A stretch of DNA of 64,000 nt from a virus, in IMG/VR virus record IMGVR_UViG_3300045131_001276, positions 1-64,000 of that record; one strand, 5' to 3'. The translations under genes were made by a program, and so were the position numbers. Shown one piece after another: positions 55,623-64,000 of the stretch (position 1 is its first letter; the number at the start of each line of letters is the position of its first letter). The notes under the pieces are model-generated. The model was not told the DNA's origin and ran no database searches. It saw only the letters and a list, made by a program, of their open reading frames with translations.

Positions 55623-58600
55623 ATGGCAAACGCACTACTAGACGCTTTTCACGCATATAACCTGCGGTCGTTTCCGCATATTGATCCCCCCATCCTGATG
55701 ACGCCGGTTGTCGATGGTGTCACAGGGTCCACTACATATAGCTATGGGGCAAGTTTTGAGACACTTTGCGGACAGACGCCAATCAGTGATATTGCAACCG
55801 TAACCAACGGGAACGCTACACTCAGCTCAGGGAATCGGGTCAAACTACAGATTAACAGCTATCCGACTGCGGCCAGGATGGTCAGGTTCTTTAAGAATGA
55901 CGGGGGAACATACAAGCTGCTTGGCGAAGTGGCCCCTGCCGTGGGGTATATCTTTGATACGGGACAGGCGCTAACTAACGAGAACCCTGTTACCACGAAC
56001 ACATCCGGCAGGCCGCAATATCAGGCGTTAGGTTATCATCCCGGTGAGTGGCGACAGCGACAGGAAGGCATTGACGATCAGGCCATAAAGATCATGGCTG
56101 ACCAAAATAACTGGGACACAATATTCAAGGATGGCGACATCATTGAAGGAATGAGTGAAGTCCTGAGATCCGGCACTACCTGGGACTTTGCGCCCGGCAA
56201 GATATACATGGGGGGCCGCATCCATATCGTTGACGCGCCCGAAGATGGCGTGACGCTCGTTGGAACAGGAGAAGAATCGGTTGGGCTTATACCGGTTATT
56301 TCGTGGGTAACACCTACTGTAGACCCTGTATTAAAAGCCTCGGCGGATGAGGGCCAACCGAGTGAACATTCCCAGGATGGCGCGGACAGGCTGGTAATAA
56401 CATTTACGTGGGGCGTGGACGTTCCTGGGCAGATAGTAGTCAAGGAATTCGTAGATAACTCCCCAAAGGTTAAGACACTCCCGATTGAAAGAACAATACT
56501 GGACCAGAAGATCGCGCAGGGCATTTACGACGTATCCGGCCATTTCGTGCTGGATAAGTTCGGGATGCAGATTGAGGATCATGCTACGGACGCAACGAAA
56601 CTCAACCTGAAGCTGACCAAAGGGATAGCGTATCCTAGTGGCTACAAAGTCGCATTTGACGGTGATCGCAAGCTGCCATTCGCCAAGGCAAGAGACACTT
56701 TAGCTGTTAATAACAGCGGCCTTGACCCGTTTTCTATTCCTGGCGGCTATGTAATCACTACCAACACAGAAAATTTCAATGTAGACGGAAAAGAGATTAA
56801 GCTTCGAGTAGGATTAGGAAACTATCACACAGTTACTTTATCTGGAAGTTCCAAGCCAGCGGCTGATCTTGAGACACAGATTGAGTCGGCGATTAACGCA
56901 TATCCTACAAGCGGCTATCTGGTAAGTTGCACGGCATCTGGCGGGAAACTACAGATTCAGGCGTTAAACGGTAAAAGCCTGGAACTGGCGACCGTAGCCA
57001 ACGACGCTTACACTGTTCTCGGCCTGACGGTTGGGGTTTACCAACCAATCGGGACCAGGATATATCCCGTAAACAATACCTTCGTTAAAACGGTCACAGA
57101 CCTTAACTACAAGACCGATATTGAAACGGAGGCCGTAACATTCGACGGGAATTTACATAAAAACCTGTTGTCGCACGAAAACGTATTGGCGATCATTGGG
57201 GCTTCGGATACCGCAGCGGATTGCGCTGACGGCAAGTTCGATTATCTGCCATCAATTGATTTTGTGAAGACAGGCAATTACATCGACTTTAGCACGCTTG
57301 GCGGGAGTCAACCTGTAGGCGGCGCAACCTTCCATGTTAAGTATCAGGCAAACCATAACGGGGTCAAAGGCACGCGCCAGAAGGTATTAGTGGTTGACGC
57401 TCAGGTTGTGAAGGGCGCTGAAGATGGCGTTGACAGCCTGACATTCACAGGGGCGACTTCAAAGACCAGAGTTTATAATGACGCCTCGGTCACAATGACT
57501 GGCACGCCGAGCGATGTAATTGAGATATTACGAGTGAACAACACCGCTGGTCAATCGCAGACACAGTATTCACTGCCTACACTGGTTAAGAATTCCGACG
57601 GTTTGACACACGACACATCACAGATCAGTTGGGCCGACGCTGGAGCGCAAGGCGGCGGGGAACTTGGACAGCCTAGCACAGGGGCCACCTACTATGTGTC
57701 CTACTATATATGGAAGCACGAACTCGAGGGCGATTATCTCGCCGCTGACAGCTACGACCTTTATCCTGAGATTGAGACTTATGTTAGCTACAATTTACGG
57801 GATTATGTCGACTTCAGGACATCGGGCGGAGTGCGGCCCACGCATAACGAGAACCCCGCGCTTGATTATGAGTTTTACCTGTCACGGGTAGACAAGCTGG
57901 TCGTGGACAGTTTCGGTGATTTTATGCTGGTCACGGGGACTGCGGCGCTTATCCCGCCAACACCACCGGATCAGGCGAATGTGTTGAGTCTGGCTGTATT
58001 GCGGATCAATCCTTACACCTATTCGAAATCGGATGTGACAATTGTTTCAGTAGAACCACTGCGAATATCGCAGATCGGTTTGCAACGCATGGCTGACAGC
58101 CTGGACCAGTTGCGATATGAAACAGCTAAACTCAACCATGCAAACGAGATAGCGCAGCAATCGGTAGAGGGAACTGTTTCCGGCTTCTTTGTGGATTCGT
58201 TGATCGGATACGCCCACATGGATCTGCAATTCAACAAGAACGGGATACGACATACCGTTGCGTTGGACCGCCACAAACAGCGAATCCTTTTGCCCGCGTC
58301 ACAGGACCAGAAAGTCATCACTGTTGACATGGAAGAGTCTAGCAAGGTTCGATTGGCGGGAAACAGCCTGATTCTGGACTATCAGCCTGTTGTGTTCCAG
58401 TCGCAGCCGTATGCTTCGATAACGGTCAACGGCGCAAGTGATTACGCCTACACAAACTATTATGGTCACATGCGGCTTACACCGGAAGTGGATACGTTCA
58501 TTGACCAAACACAAGCGCCATTACTTAACATTGATGACGCCAACAATGAACTGGCTCCTCTTATCGAGGCAGTTACTGAACTCGGGTTCGGCGATATCCA

Positions 58601-60257
58601 GTGGGGTGATTGGAATACGCTTTGGACTTCCAGAAATCGCCACGATTTTACAGCGGGGCAGACGCGGTCTGGACTGCAAGAGACACTTATCCCCGGTACG
58701 GTGACAAGAGATTTAGGCAACAGAGTCGTAGACATGTCCCTACAGGGCATGATGCGGACATTAAACTCAGATGGCGACCCATTTGAGATCCAGGTAAACA
58801 TTGACGGCCTTCTGCCCAATGTGGATCACGCCTGCACGATCAACGGAATCGCTGTTGATCTCACGTATGACAGCACACCGGCTAACGCCGCAGGATCAGC
58901 GGGCACGCATACTTACAGCGGGAAGACAACCGTTGCCACAGCAAATAACGGATGCCTGACAGGTAAGTTTGTTATGCCTGCGGGCGTCCCGATAGGATCA
59001 GCGACAATCCAGGTATTTTATTATACCGACCCAACAATATCAATTGCGGTTGCGTCGTTTTACTCAGCCGGATTCATGCAGACAAACCAGCAAACAACGC
59101 TTGGTATGCCGACAGTAGAAAAGGTATCTACCGAGGTCACAGAATCACGCACAACAGGATGGCGAGACAACGGTTGGCAACCAGATGATCCGGTATGCCA
59201 ATCCTTCCCTGTAACCGACAGGATCAGGTATATTTCGGGTGTAAATATGTGGTTTTCCACCAAGGACGCAACCAGGGGCTTTACTGTTCAACTTAGGAAC
59301 ATGTCTAACGGGTTTCCTGGGTCCAATATCTTCTCCAGCACTACGCTAATGCCTGCGGACATAAATACATCGGCTGATGGTTCAGTTAAGACAGAGTTTG
59401 TGTTCAATCATGTCCTGGGTTTCTTGCCAGGGCAGAATTATTGTTTCATTGGATTACCCGGTGGCAACAACACAAATTACAATGTATGGGCCGCTGAAGT
59501 CGGTGGCGTTGATCTGCTTACCGGGGCAAGGATAAACACACAGGTTGCGCCGGGAGTAGCGTTTCACAGTCCTAACGCTGACACCTGGGAGCCGTGGACA
59601 ACCAAGGATCTCAAATACGAACTGGTAGAAAGCAACTTTGAGAACGACTGCCAGATCGTTTTCGATAACCTGACGGGCATCCAGGCTTCTTTGCTGGTCC
59701 TGCAGGTTCAGGAATTCATAGCGCCCGGAACCAACGTAACGTGGGCCTACAGCACTGACAACAAGGCGACATGGGTTCCGTTCAGTCCCTACATTGACGT
59801 TGATCTCCAGGCAATCATCACGCAGGTGTGTCTACGTGCGGACGTAACAAGCACAGGGGGAAGTTATCAGATAATCAAGGAATATGCCGGAATAATCCTG
59901 CTCTACCATGAGGGAGAGGGCCACTACATCGGGACCAACGAGACATTCACTGATCCTCTAGCATACCCGAACAGAGTAACAGTGACGATAGACCTGCTAA
60001 CCGACGGGACCAACGGGAACGGGGTGCGTTCTGTGACCCCAATGTTCAGCCCTGACGATGGCGTGACATGGGTAGAGATACCGGCCAAGGTTGGATATTC
60101 GCCTGTTATCACTGAGGAGCCGTATTGGAGATACCTCTTTGATACCGGCACTATAAGTGAATTTGCACAGATGAGGCCACGAGTAGATTTTGAGACAAGC
60201 AATAGGGCCGTGACACCCGAAGCGAGAAAGATTAGCTTCATACATTCGAGGGTATAA
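55623..60257 (+). CDS. Giant tail/baseplate fibre protein (DUF4815-like)
   Basis: 1544 residues. The N-terminus has a ligand-binding-like beta domain (VDGVTGSTTYSYGASFETLC). The region ~135-360 resembles DUF4815 (WRQRQEGIDDQAIKIMADQN, WDFAPGKIYMGGRIHIVDAP). The recurring insert domain is at ~379-477 (DGKEIKLRVGLGNYHTVTLS ... AYTVLGLTVGV). Residues ~800-900 carry a coiled segment (LQRMADSLDQLRYETAKLNH), and several beta modules end the protein. It likely forms the long baseplate-attached fibre shaft. Confidence 0.7.
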   Translation: MANALLDAFHAYNLRSFPHIDPPILMTPVVDGVTGSTTYSYGASFETLCGQTPISDIATVTNGNATLSSGNRVKLQINSYPTAARMVRFFKNDGGTYKLLGEVAPAVGYIFDTGQALTNENPVTTNTSGRPQYQALGYHPGEWRQRQEGIDDQAIKIMADQNNWDTIFKDGDIIEGMSEVLRSGTTWDFAPGKIYMGGRIHIVDAPEDGVTLVGTGEESVGLIPVISWVTPTVDPVLKASADEGQPSEHSQDGADRLVITFTWGVDVPGQIVVKEFVDNSPKVKTLPIERTILDQKIAQGIYDVSGHFVLDKFGMQIEDHATDATKLNLKLTKGIAYPSGYKVAFDGDRKLPFAKARDTLAVNNSGLDPFSIPGGYVITTNTENFNVDGKEIKLRVGLGNYHTVTLSGSSKPAADLETQIESAINAYPTSGYLVSCTASGGKLQIQALNGKSLELATVANDAYTVLGLTVGVYQPIGTRIYPVNNTFVKTVTDLNYKTDIETEAVTFDGNLHKNLLSHENVLAIIGASDTAADCADGKFDYLPSIDFVKTGNYIDFSTLGGSQPVGGATFHVKYQANHNGVKGTRQKVLVVDAQVVKGAEDGVDSLTFTGATSKTRVYNDASVTMTGTPSDVIEILRVNNTAGQSQTQYSLPTLVKNSDGLTHDTSQISWADAGAQGGGELGQPSTGATYYVSYYIWKHELEGDYLAADSYDLYPEIETYVSYNLRDYVDFRTSGGVRPTHNENPALDYEFYLSRVDKLVVDSFGDFMLVTGTAALIPPTPPDQANVLSLAVLRINPYTYSKSDVTIVSVEPLRISQIGLQRMADSLDQLRYETAKLNHANEIAQQSVEGTVSGFFVDSLIGYAHMDLQFNKNGIRHTVALDRHKQRILLPASQDQKVITVDMEESSKVRLAGNSLILDYQPVVFQSQPYASITVNGASDYAYTNYYGHMRLTPEVDTFIDQTQAPLLNIDDANNELAPLIEAVTELGFGDIQWGDWNTLWTSRNRHDFTAGQTRSGLQETLIPGTVTRDLGNRVVDMSLQGMMRTLNSDGDPFEIQVNIDGLLPNVDHACTINGIAVDLTYDSTPANAAGSAGTHTYSGKTTVATANNGCLTGKFVMPAGVPIGSATIQVFYYTDPTISIAVASFYSAGFMQTNQQTTLGMPTVEKVSTEVTESRTTGWRDNGWQPDDPVCQSFPVTDRIRYISGVNMWFSTKDATRGFTVQLRNMSNGFPGSNIFSSTTLMPADINTSADGSVKTEFVFNHVLGFLPGQNYCFIGLPGGNNTNYNVWAAEVGGVDLLTGARINTQVAPGVAFHSPNADTWEPWTTKDLKYELVESNFENDCQIVFDNLTGIQASLLVLQVQEFIAPGTNVTWAYSTDNKATWVPFSPYIDVDLQAIITQVCLRADVTSTGGSYQIIKEYAGIILLYHEGEGHYIGTNETFTDPLAYPNRVTVTIDLLTDGTNGNGVRSVTPMFSPDDGVTWVEIPAKVGYSPVITEEPYWRYLFDTGTISEFAQMRPRVDFETSNRAVTPEARKISFIHSRV

Positions 60258-60259
60258 AC

Positions 60260-60442
60260 ATGTTTACACAATCACCGTATGGGTTTGTCAAAGGCAGCGC
60301 CCGTGGGCATCACATAGCGGCTAAGACGCCACAGAGCAGCGCCGTCGCCAGCATCAAGAAAGAGAATGAGGAATTGAAAGCGCAACTGGCCGAACTCGCC
60401 GCAAAGGTTGATCAGTTGGCGGCGAAGAAGGGGAAGAAGTAA
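60260..60442 (+). CDS. Small coiled-coil protein
   Basis: 60 residues. After a short polar N-terminus, ENEELKAQLAELAAKVDQLA is a near-perfect leucine-type coiled coil; the tail is Lys-rich. Probably an oligomerisation or fibre-assembly protein. Compare the similar small protein at 1153. Confidence 0.55.
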   Translation: MFTQSPYGFVKGSARGHHIAAKTPQSSAVASIKKENEELKAQLAELAAKVDQLAAKKGKK

Positions 60443-60727
60443 GTGGGCGACGGCACACATCCAGCGTTAGGTCAGAGTCCTAGTTTATGCAAGGCTTTGG
60501 CTAGTATAGGAATGGGCGCATCTTCTTATGATGCTTTTGGATCTGCATGTTGGTCTGTTTATGGGCTGGCTATACAGATAAACCCTATAATGAACTCAAT
60601 TAAACAGGGGGCCATGATTACTAATATTAACTTCCATACTAGAGCAAACCCTCCCGCTGTCCCTAAAACAAACAATTTACCTGGACCTTCGTCAATAGGG
60701 GCGCAAATATCAGGGTTGGGCGTATAA
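60443..60727 (+). CDS. Hypothetical protein before the terminal fibre
   Basis: 94 residues from a GTG at 60443 directly after the preceding stop. Ala/Gly/Ser rich (LASIGMGASSYDAFGSACWS) and ending in a Pro-rich stretch. No family recognised. Confidence 0.45.
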   Translation: MGDGTHPALGQSPSLCKALASIGMGASSYDAFGSACWSVYGLAIQINPIMNSIKQGAMITNINFHTRANPPAVPKTNNLPGPSSIGAQISGLGV

Positions 60728-63700
60728 ATGCTCAATAGCTTACTTATGATAAACTTTTATTCCTTTTTCCAAAGATACTGGAATGAGAAATATTCACTTA
60801 CAGCATCTAATGCCACCATAGGCATAGCGCAAACAAGTCTTGTGTATATATCTGGGCGTATTGAATCTGATGATACGACGGCTAACCAAACACTAATTAG
60901 TAACGAAGCTACCGCACAGACGGCATATATTGAAGCATTTAGGGGCAACAGAGCAGGGATATTATCTGATGAGCAGCTTGCAGCTTTTTTGCTATCTTTT
61001 GAGTCGGCCAAAGCAGCAAGACGCACTATACTACCCAATGTTGAGCCTTATATCAATTCACTAAAGTCTACAACACAGTCTGCAATGAGTGTAGAGCAAA
61101 AACAACTAGAGGATTGGGAAATATCGCTTAATACATATAGGAGGAGAGCGACTGAGAAGATACCAATCGCCGAGGCAGGAATAGCAGAGGCAAAGGCAAA
61201 TATTTTAGCCATACAAGAGGCCATAGATGTAATAGATGAGTTTGAGACAAACATTAATGTTTTTGTTGACGCTATGGAGAGTGATTTAGATTTAATAGAA
61301 ACCACGGGGGTGCCCCCTGTATCATATCAAGACATTATAGATGCGTCCCAATACACCTATGACGGCACGTATTCAGATGAGGTTAATCACATCTCACCTG
61401 AAGGTAATCTATACGGGCAAACAACAACAGTTCGGGAAGTAGAACATTTATATTGGTGGGCTGGAGAAGAATGGAATCGAATCCCTGACGAGGTGGATCA
61501 GGCGGCAAGCGTGGCGTTATTACCAACAGATCGGCCATTCGGCGAGATATTCCGTGTCCCAAGCACAAGATATAACGCCACTACCAGTTCATACGAATGG
61601 GATTATTATTTATCCACCGGCGACGGTTGGGAGTTGATGAATGAGTATTGGGAGATTGATGGCGTGAACAATCTCCCTGCGCTTGGATACAAGGTTGGTG
61701 ATTACCACAAAGTTATAGAAAGACTGGTTACTGTCAAATGGGACGGTTATGAGTGGAATAGACTGAGCCTTAGTTCATTCGATGACGACATTGGATTAAC
61801 AACAGGCATCGCTGATATTGTCGCAACAGCTTCCGACCTCCGTGGCGACCACAACGAGTTGGTTGAATCCTTTCTTGGTGAGCAGATATCCACAGCAAAC
61901 AACTTCAACGATATAGTCAAGTTTGCGACCATTACGGACAAACAACTAACCACTAACATTGCTAAACTGATTACGGATGTCAACGCATTTACCGTGGACA
62001 CAGCTATCACGCAGACCGAAGCGGACAATCTTGAATTAGACCTTAACCTGATTGAATCCGAATCCACAAAGGTTATTAATGTTGCCACAGAATTAGGTGT
62101 TGTAGCTGAAAAAGCCACATATCTTTCGGCGCTAGCGAATCTGCAATCTGAATTGGAACATTGGATTGATTTACCGTCCTACCCATTTACGTGGGCGGCA
62201 CAGGATAAATCTGACATTTTGTTTGCAGCCAATGAACTTGAGGATCGCCGAGTTGATTTACACGCTGCGCTTGCGGAAGAATTTGACGGTAGCATCGTTG
62301 ATTACACAGTTGAGCAAATAGTAGATGTAAATCAGGCTATTGGCAATGTTGAGGAAGATATATCAGAGTTTAGCGACGACGGCTTTATTACCTTTGTTGA
62401 GGCAAAAGCCCTCAAAATATCGTTTATTCAGTTAGAGGCCGAATCGACTGACATCGTGGCGATTGCTACGGCGCTGGAGGTTGAATCAGGAGTTACGTGG
62501 CCGGAGAAAACAGCTTATACTAACGCGTTAACAGCATTAGAAACTGAACTAGGCGATTGGATCGACCAGCCAGAAGCGAGTTATCCTATCCATGTGGTTA
62601 GTAACGACAGGACTCAGATTAACGATGCGCTGGCATTGGTTAAATCTACCAGGGACACATTAGCCAAGAAGATCAGAGATAACGACAGGGAATATGTTGT
62701 TGACCAGATTGGCGATGTCACAGAGGCATTGGGTGATTTACAGGACGATGTGCTTGAGTTTAGCGATGACGGTTTTTTAACTTATACCGAATCTGTTGAA
62801 TTGCAGCGGTCGCTGGCTGAACTTAACAAGGAATCGCTTGATTTAATAGCTATTGCAACGAGTCTTGGAATAACGATTGAGAAAGCAAACTATGAAGCGG
62901 CCCTGTCCAATCTCACTAATTCGATAAATACGTGGATAGGATTAGCGTCATATCCTGCGGTGATTACAACAAACCAGCGGACAGATTTAATCACACGGCT
63001 GGAAACAACACAGAATACTAAATCGTTACTTGCTAACGAGATTGGCAGGAAACGACAGGAAGATGTCGCAAAATATGTCAACAATCAGATAGCAGACGCA
63101 AACTCAAGCCAGACTGCGCTTTATAATGATTGGAACGATAGAGTTAGTGATGATTCGGTTACGTCTGCGGAAGCGGCAAATCTTCGTTTATTAATAGCAC
63201 AGTATCTTTATGAAGTTGACGCATTAAAAGCTATTGCTGACGGTGTTAGTTTAACTGCGCTTGCATTGACCTATCAAAACGCTGGCATTGCGCTTGCCGC
63301 TGGAATTAACTCCATAATAAACACAACCTATGTCTATCCGTTGGCAGTGACCAGTAATCAGAAAGCCGCAATCGAAGCGTTATTTGTAACAGCCAAATCT
63401 ACAAAAAAAGCATTGATAGACGCACTGACAGCTACATCTACCTACGGTGTTGGTGGTTCAGGTTTTGATGTAAGCCAGTTCAGGAAAGTCTATGATGGCT
63501 TTATTCGTGGATTTACACCTGAACTGAGATTGGTTTACATCTCGCAGAATGAGTTGTCGTTACAGCCAAATTACGGGGATTTCGATTACCTGAAGGTGAA
63601 TGACCAGAATATTGAGGCCAGCAAACGAACCAGTGTTTTTACGTTCACGCCAGTGTTGGGCTGGAACGAAAACGCACAGGCGCTCTATACATCTACATTA

Positions 63701-64000
63701 CAGGCTGATACCGAATATTGGGTTTATTTGGCGAACCGTGACTCCCGATTTAAGGATGACATTCCCGGCGGTGTCTACGATTACAGGGGCAGGTTGTTTT
63801 GTAGTGGAACATCGCCGTCCAACAATTATCTTGGCGAGGCTGGTTTAGGTTTACACGCCATTTTAATTGGCAAGGCTGAGACAGATAACAATACCAAATT
63901 CCGGCACGAACTGGATGTGTCTTTAGTGTCTAGGCAATCGGACCTTAAAGAGACGTTCCGTGAGTTTTCTGATTTCGATTTAACCTATACCGACGAGGAC
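60728..64000 (+). CDS. Long tail fibre with repeated helical modules, 3' end outside the window
   Basis: The frame is open from the ATG at 60728 to the right edge (1091 codons). After a mixed N-terminal part (~1-400, with a coiled coil around 110-190), at least four modules of ~128 residues follow. They start near 61978, 62365, 62756 and 63138, each reading like FSDDGFIT..E......ES.DI..IA..LG, Y..AL..L...L..WI, YP, R..I..AL. Such modules occur in long phage fibres as spacers. A beta-rich part starts after ~63430. The fibre tip probably continues at the window's left edge. Confidence 0.75.
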   Translation, partial: MLNSLLMINFYSFFQRYWNEKYSLTASNATIGIAQTSLVYISGRIESDDTTANQTLISNEATAQTAYIEAFRGNRAGILSDEQLAAFLLSFESAKAARRTILPNVEPYINSLKSTTQSAMSVEQKQLEDWEISLNTYRRRATEKIPIAEAGIAEAKANILAIQEAIDVIDEFETNINVFVDAMESDLDLIETTGVPPVSYQDIIDASQYTYDGTYSDEVNHISPEGNLYGQTTTVREVEHLYWWAGEEWNRIPDEVDQAASVALLPTDRPFGEIFRVPSTRYNATTSSYEWDYYLSTGDGWELMNEYWEIDGVNNLPALGYKVGDYHKVIERLVTVKWDGYEWNRLSLSSFDDDIGLTTGIADIVATASDLRGDHNELVESFLGEQISTANNFNDIVKFATITDKQLTTNIAKLITDVNAFTVDTAITQTEADNLELDLNLIESESTKVINVATELGVVAEKATYLSALANLQSELEHWIDLPSYPFTWAAQDKSDILFAANELEDRRVDLHAALAEEFDGSIVDYTVEQIVDVNQAIGNVEEDISEFSDDGFITFVEAKALKISFIQLEAESTDIVAIATALEVESGVTWPEKTAYTNALTALETELGDWIDQPEASYPIHVVSNDRTQINDALALVKSTRDTLAKKIRDNDREYVVDQIGDVTEALGDLQDDVLEFSDDGFLTYTESVELQRSLAELNKESLDLIAIATSLGITIEKANYEAALSNLTNSINTWIGLASYPAVITTNQRTDLITRLETTQNTKSLLANEIGRKRQEDVAKYVNNQIADANSSQTALYNDWNDRVSDDSVTSAEAANLRLLIAQYLYEVDALKAIADGVSLTALALTYQNAGIALAAGINSIINTTYVYPLAVTSNQKAAIEALFVTAKSTKKALIDALTATSTYGVGGSGFDVSQFRKVYDGFIRGFTPELRLVYISQNELSLQPNYGDFDYLKVNDQNIEASKRTSVFTFTPVLGWNENAQALYTSTLQADTEYWVYLANRDSRFKDDIPGGVYDYRGRLFCSGTSPSNNYLGEAGLGLHAILIGKAETDNNTKFRHELDVSLVSRQSDLKETFREFSDFDLTYTDED

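Overview
The window reads as most of the genome of a temperate contractile-tailed phage (myovirus), or a prophage, of a Gram-negative host. The tail set is complete for this type: sheath, tube, tape measure, gpD-type hub, gp25-like wedge, J-like and I-like proteins. Temperate life is indicated by two tyrosine recombinases, a divergent pair of regulator genes and an attP-like region built on the 3' half of a tRNA-Arg gene. A phage-encoded protein with a signal peptide and a C-terminal Phe, typical of outer-membrane beta-barrels, together with secreted accessory proteins, points to a diderm host. I cannot name the host genus.

Layout. (1) 1-6.8 kb, + strand: end of a tail-fibre gene, a coiled-coil protein, a fragment resembling a diversity-generating-retroelement repeat, an HNH endonuclease, small membrane proteins, two consecutive double-PAS proteins, and a likely lysis cassette (membrane protein, NlpC/P60-like hydrolase, holin-like protein). 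(2) 6.7-24.5 kb, - strand: a long early operon of small zinc-ribbon proteins, an outer-membrane-like protein, a dCTP-deaminase/dUTPase-like enzyme, a C5-cytosine methyltransferase with a second conserved-looking frame inside it, a 600-base non-coding region, lambda-O/P-like replication genes with iterons inside the initiator gene, nucleases, a RuvC-like resolvase, a Cas4-like exonuclease, a RecT/Bet annealase, a SNF2-type helicase-methyltransferase fusion split by an intein, and a ParB-like protein. The intein carries a Vsr-like endonuclease gene in another reading frame. (3) 24.2-32.1 kb, mainly + strand: lysogeny switch, two recombinases, a sliding clamp, a ribbon-helix-helix protein, accessory genes and attP. 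(4) 32.4-64.0 kb, + strand: packaging, head, neck, tail and baseplate genes, ending inside a large fibre gene.

How it works together. The replication module resembles lambda: a winged-helix initiator with its own origin iterons and a helicase-loader-like partner, without a phage helicase, primase or polymerase but with a phage DnaN clamp. RecT, the Cas4-like exonuclease and the RuvC-like resolvase form a recombination set. The two methyltransferases plausibly protect the DNA from restriction. Three nearly identical 19-bp inverted repeats (TGTCAAATATTTCTTGACA type) around the switch gene and upstream of the second recombinase are the best candidate repressor operators. The late genes follow a consensus-like promoter just right of attP and are tightly coupled by TAATG/ATGA overlaps.

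The left edge starts inside a fibre gene and the right edge ends inside one on the same strand, so the molecule is probably circular or circularly permuted and slightly longer than this window. All family assignments come from reading translated sequence; no database search was run.
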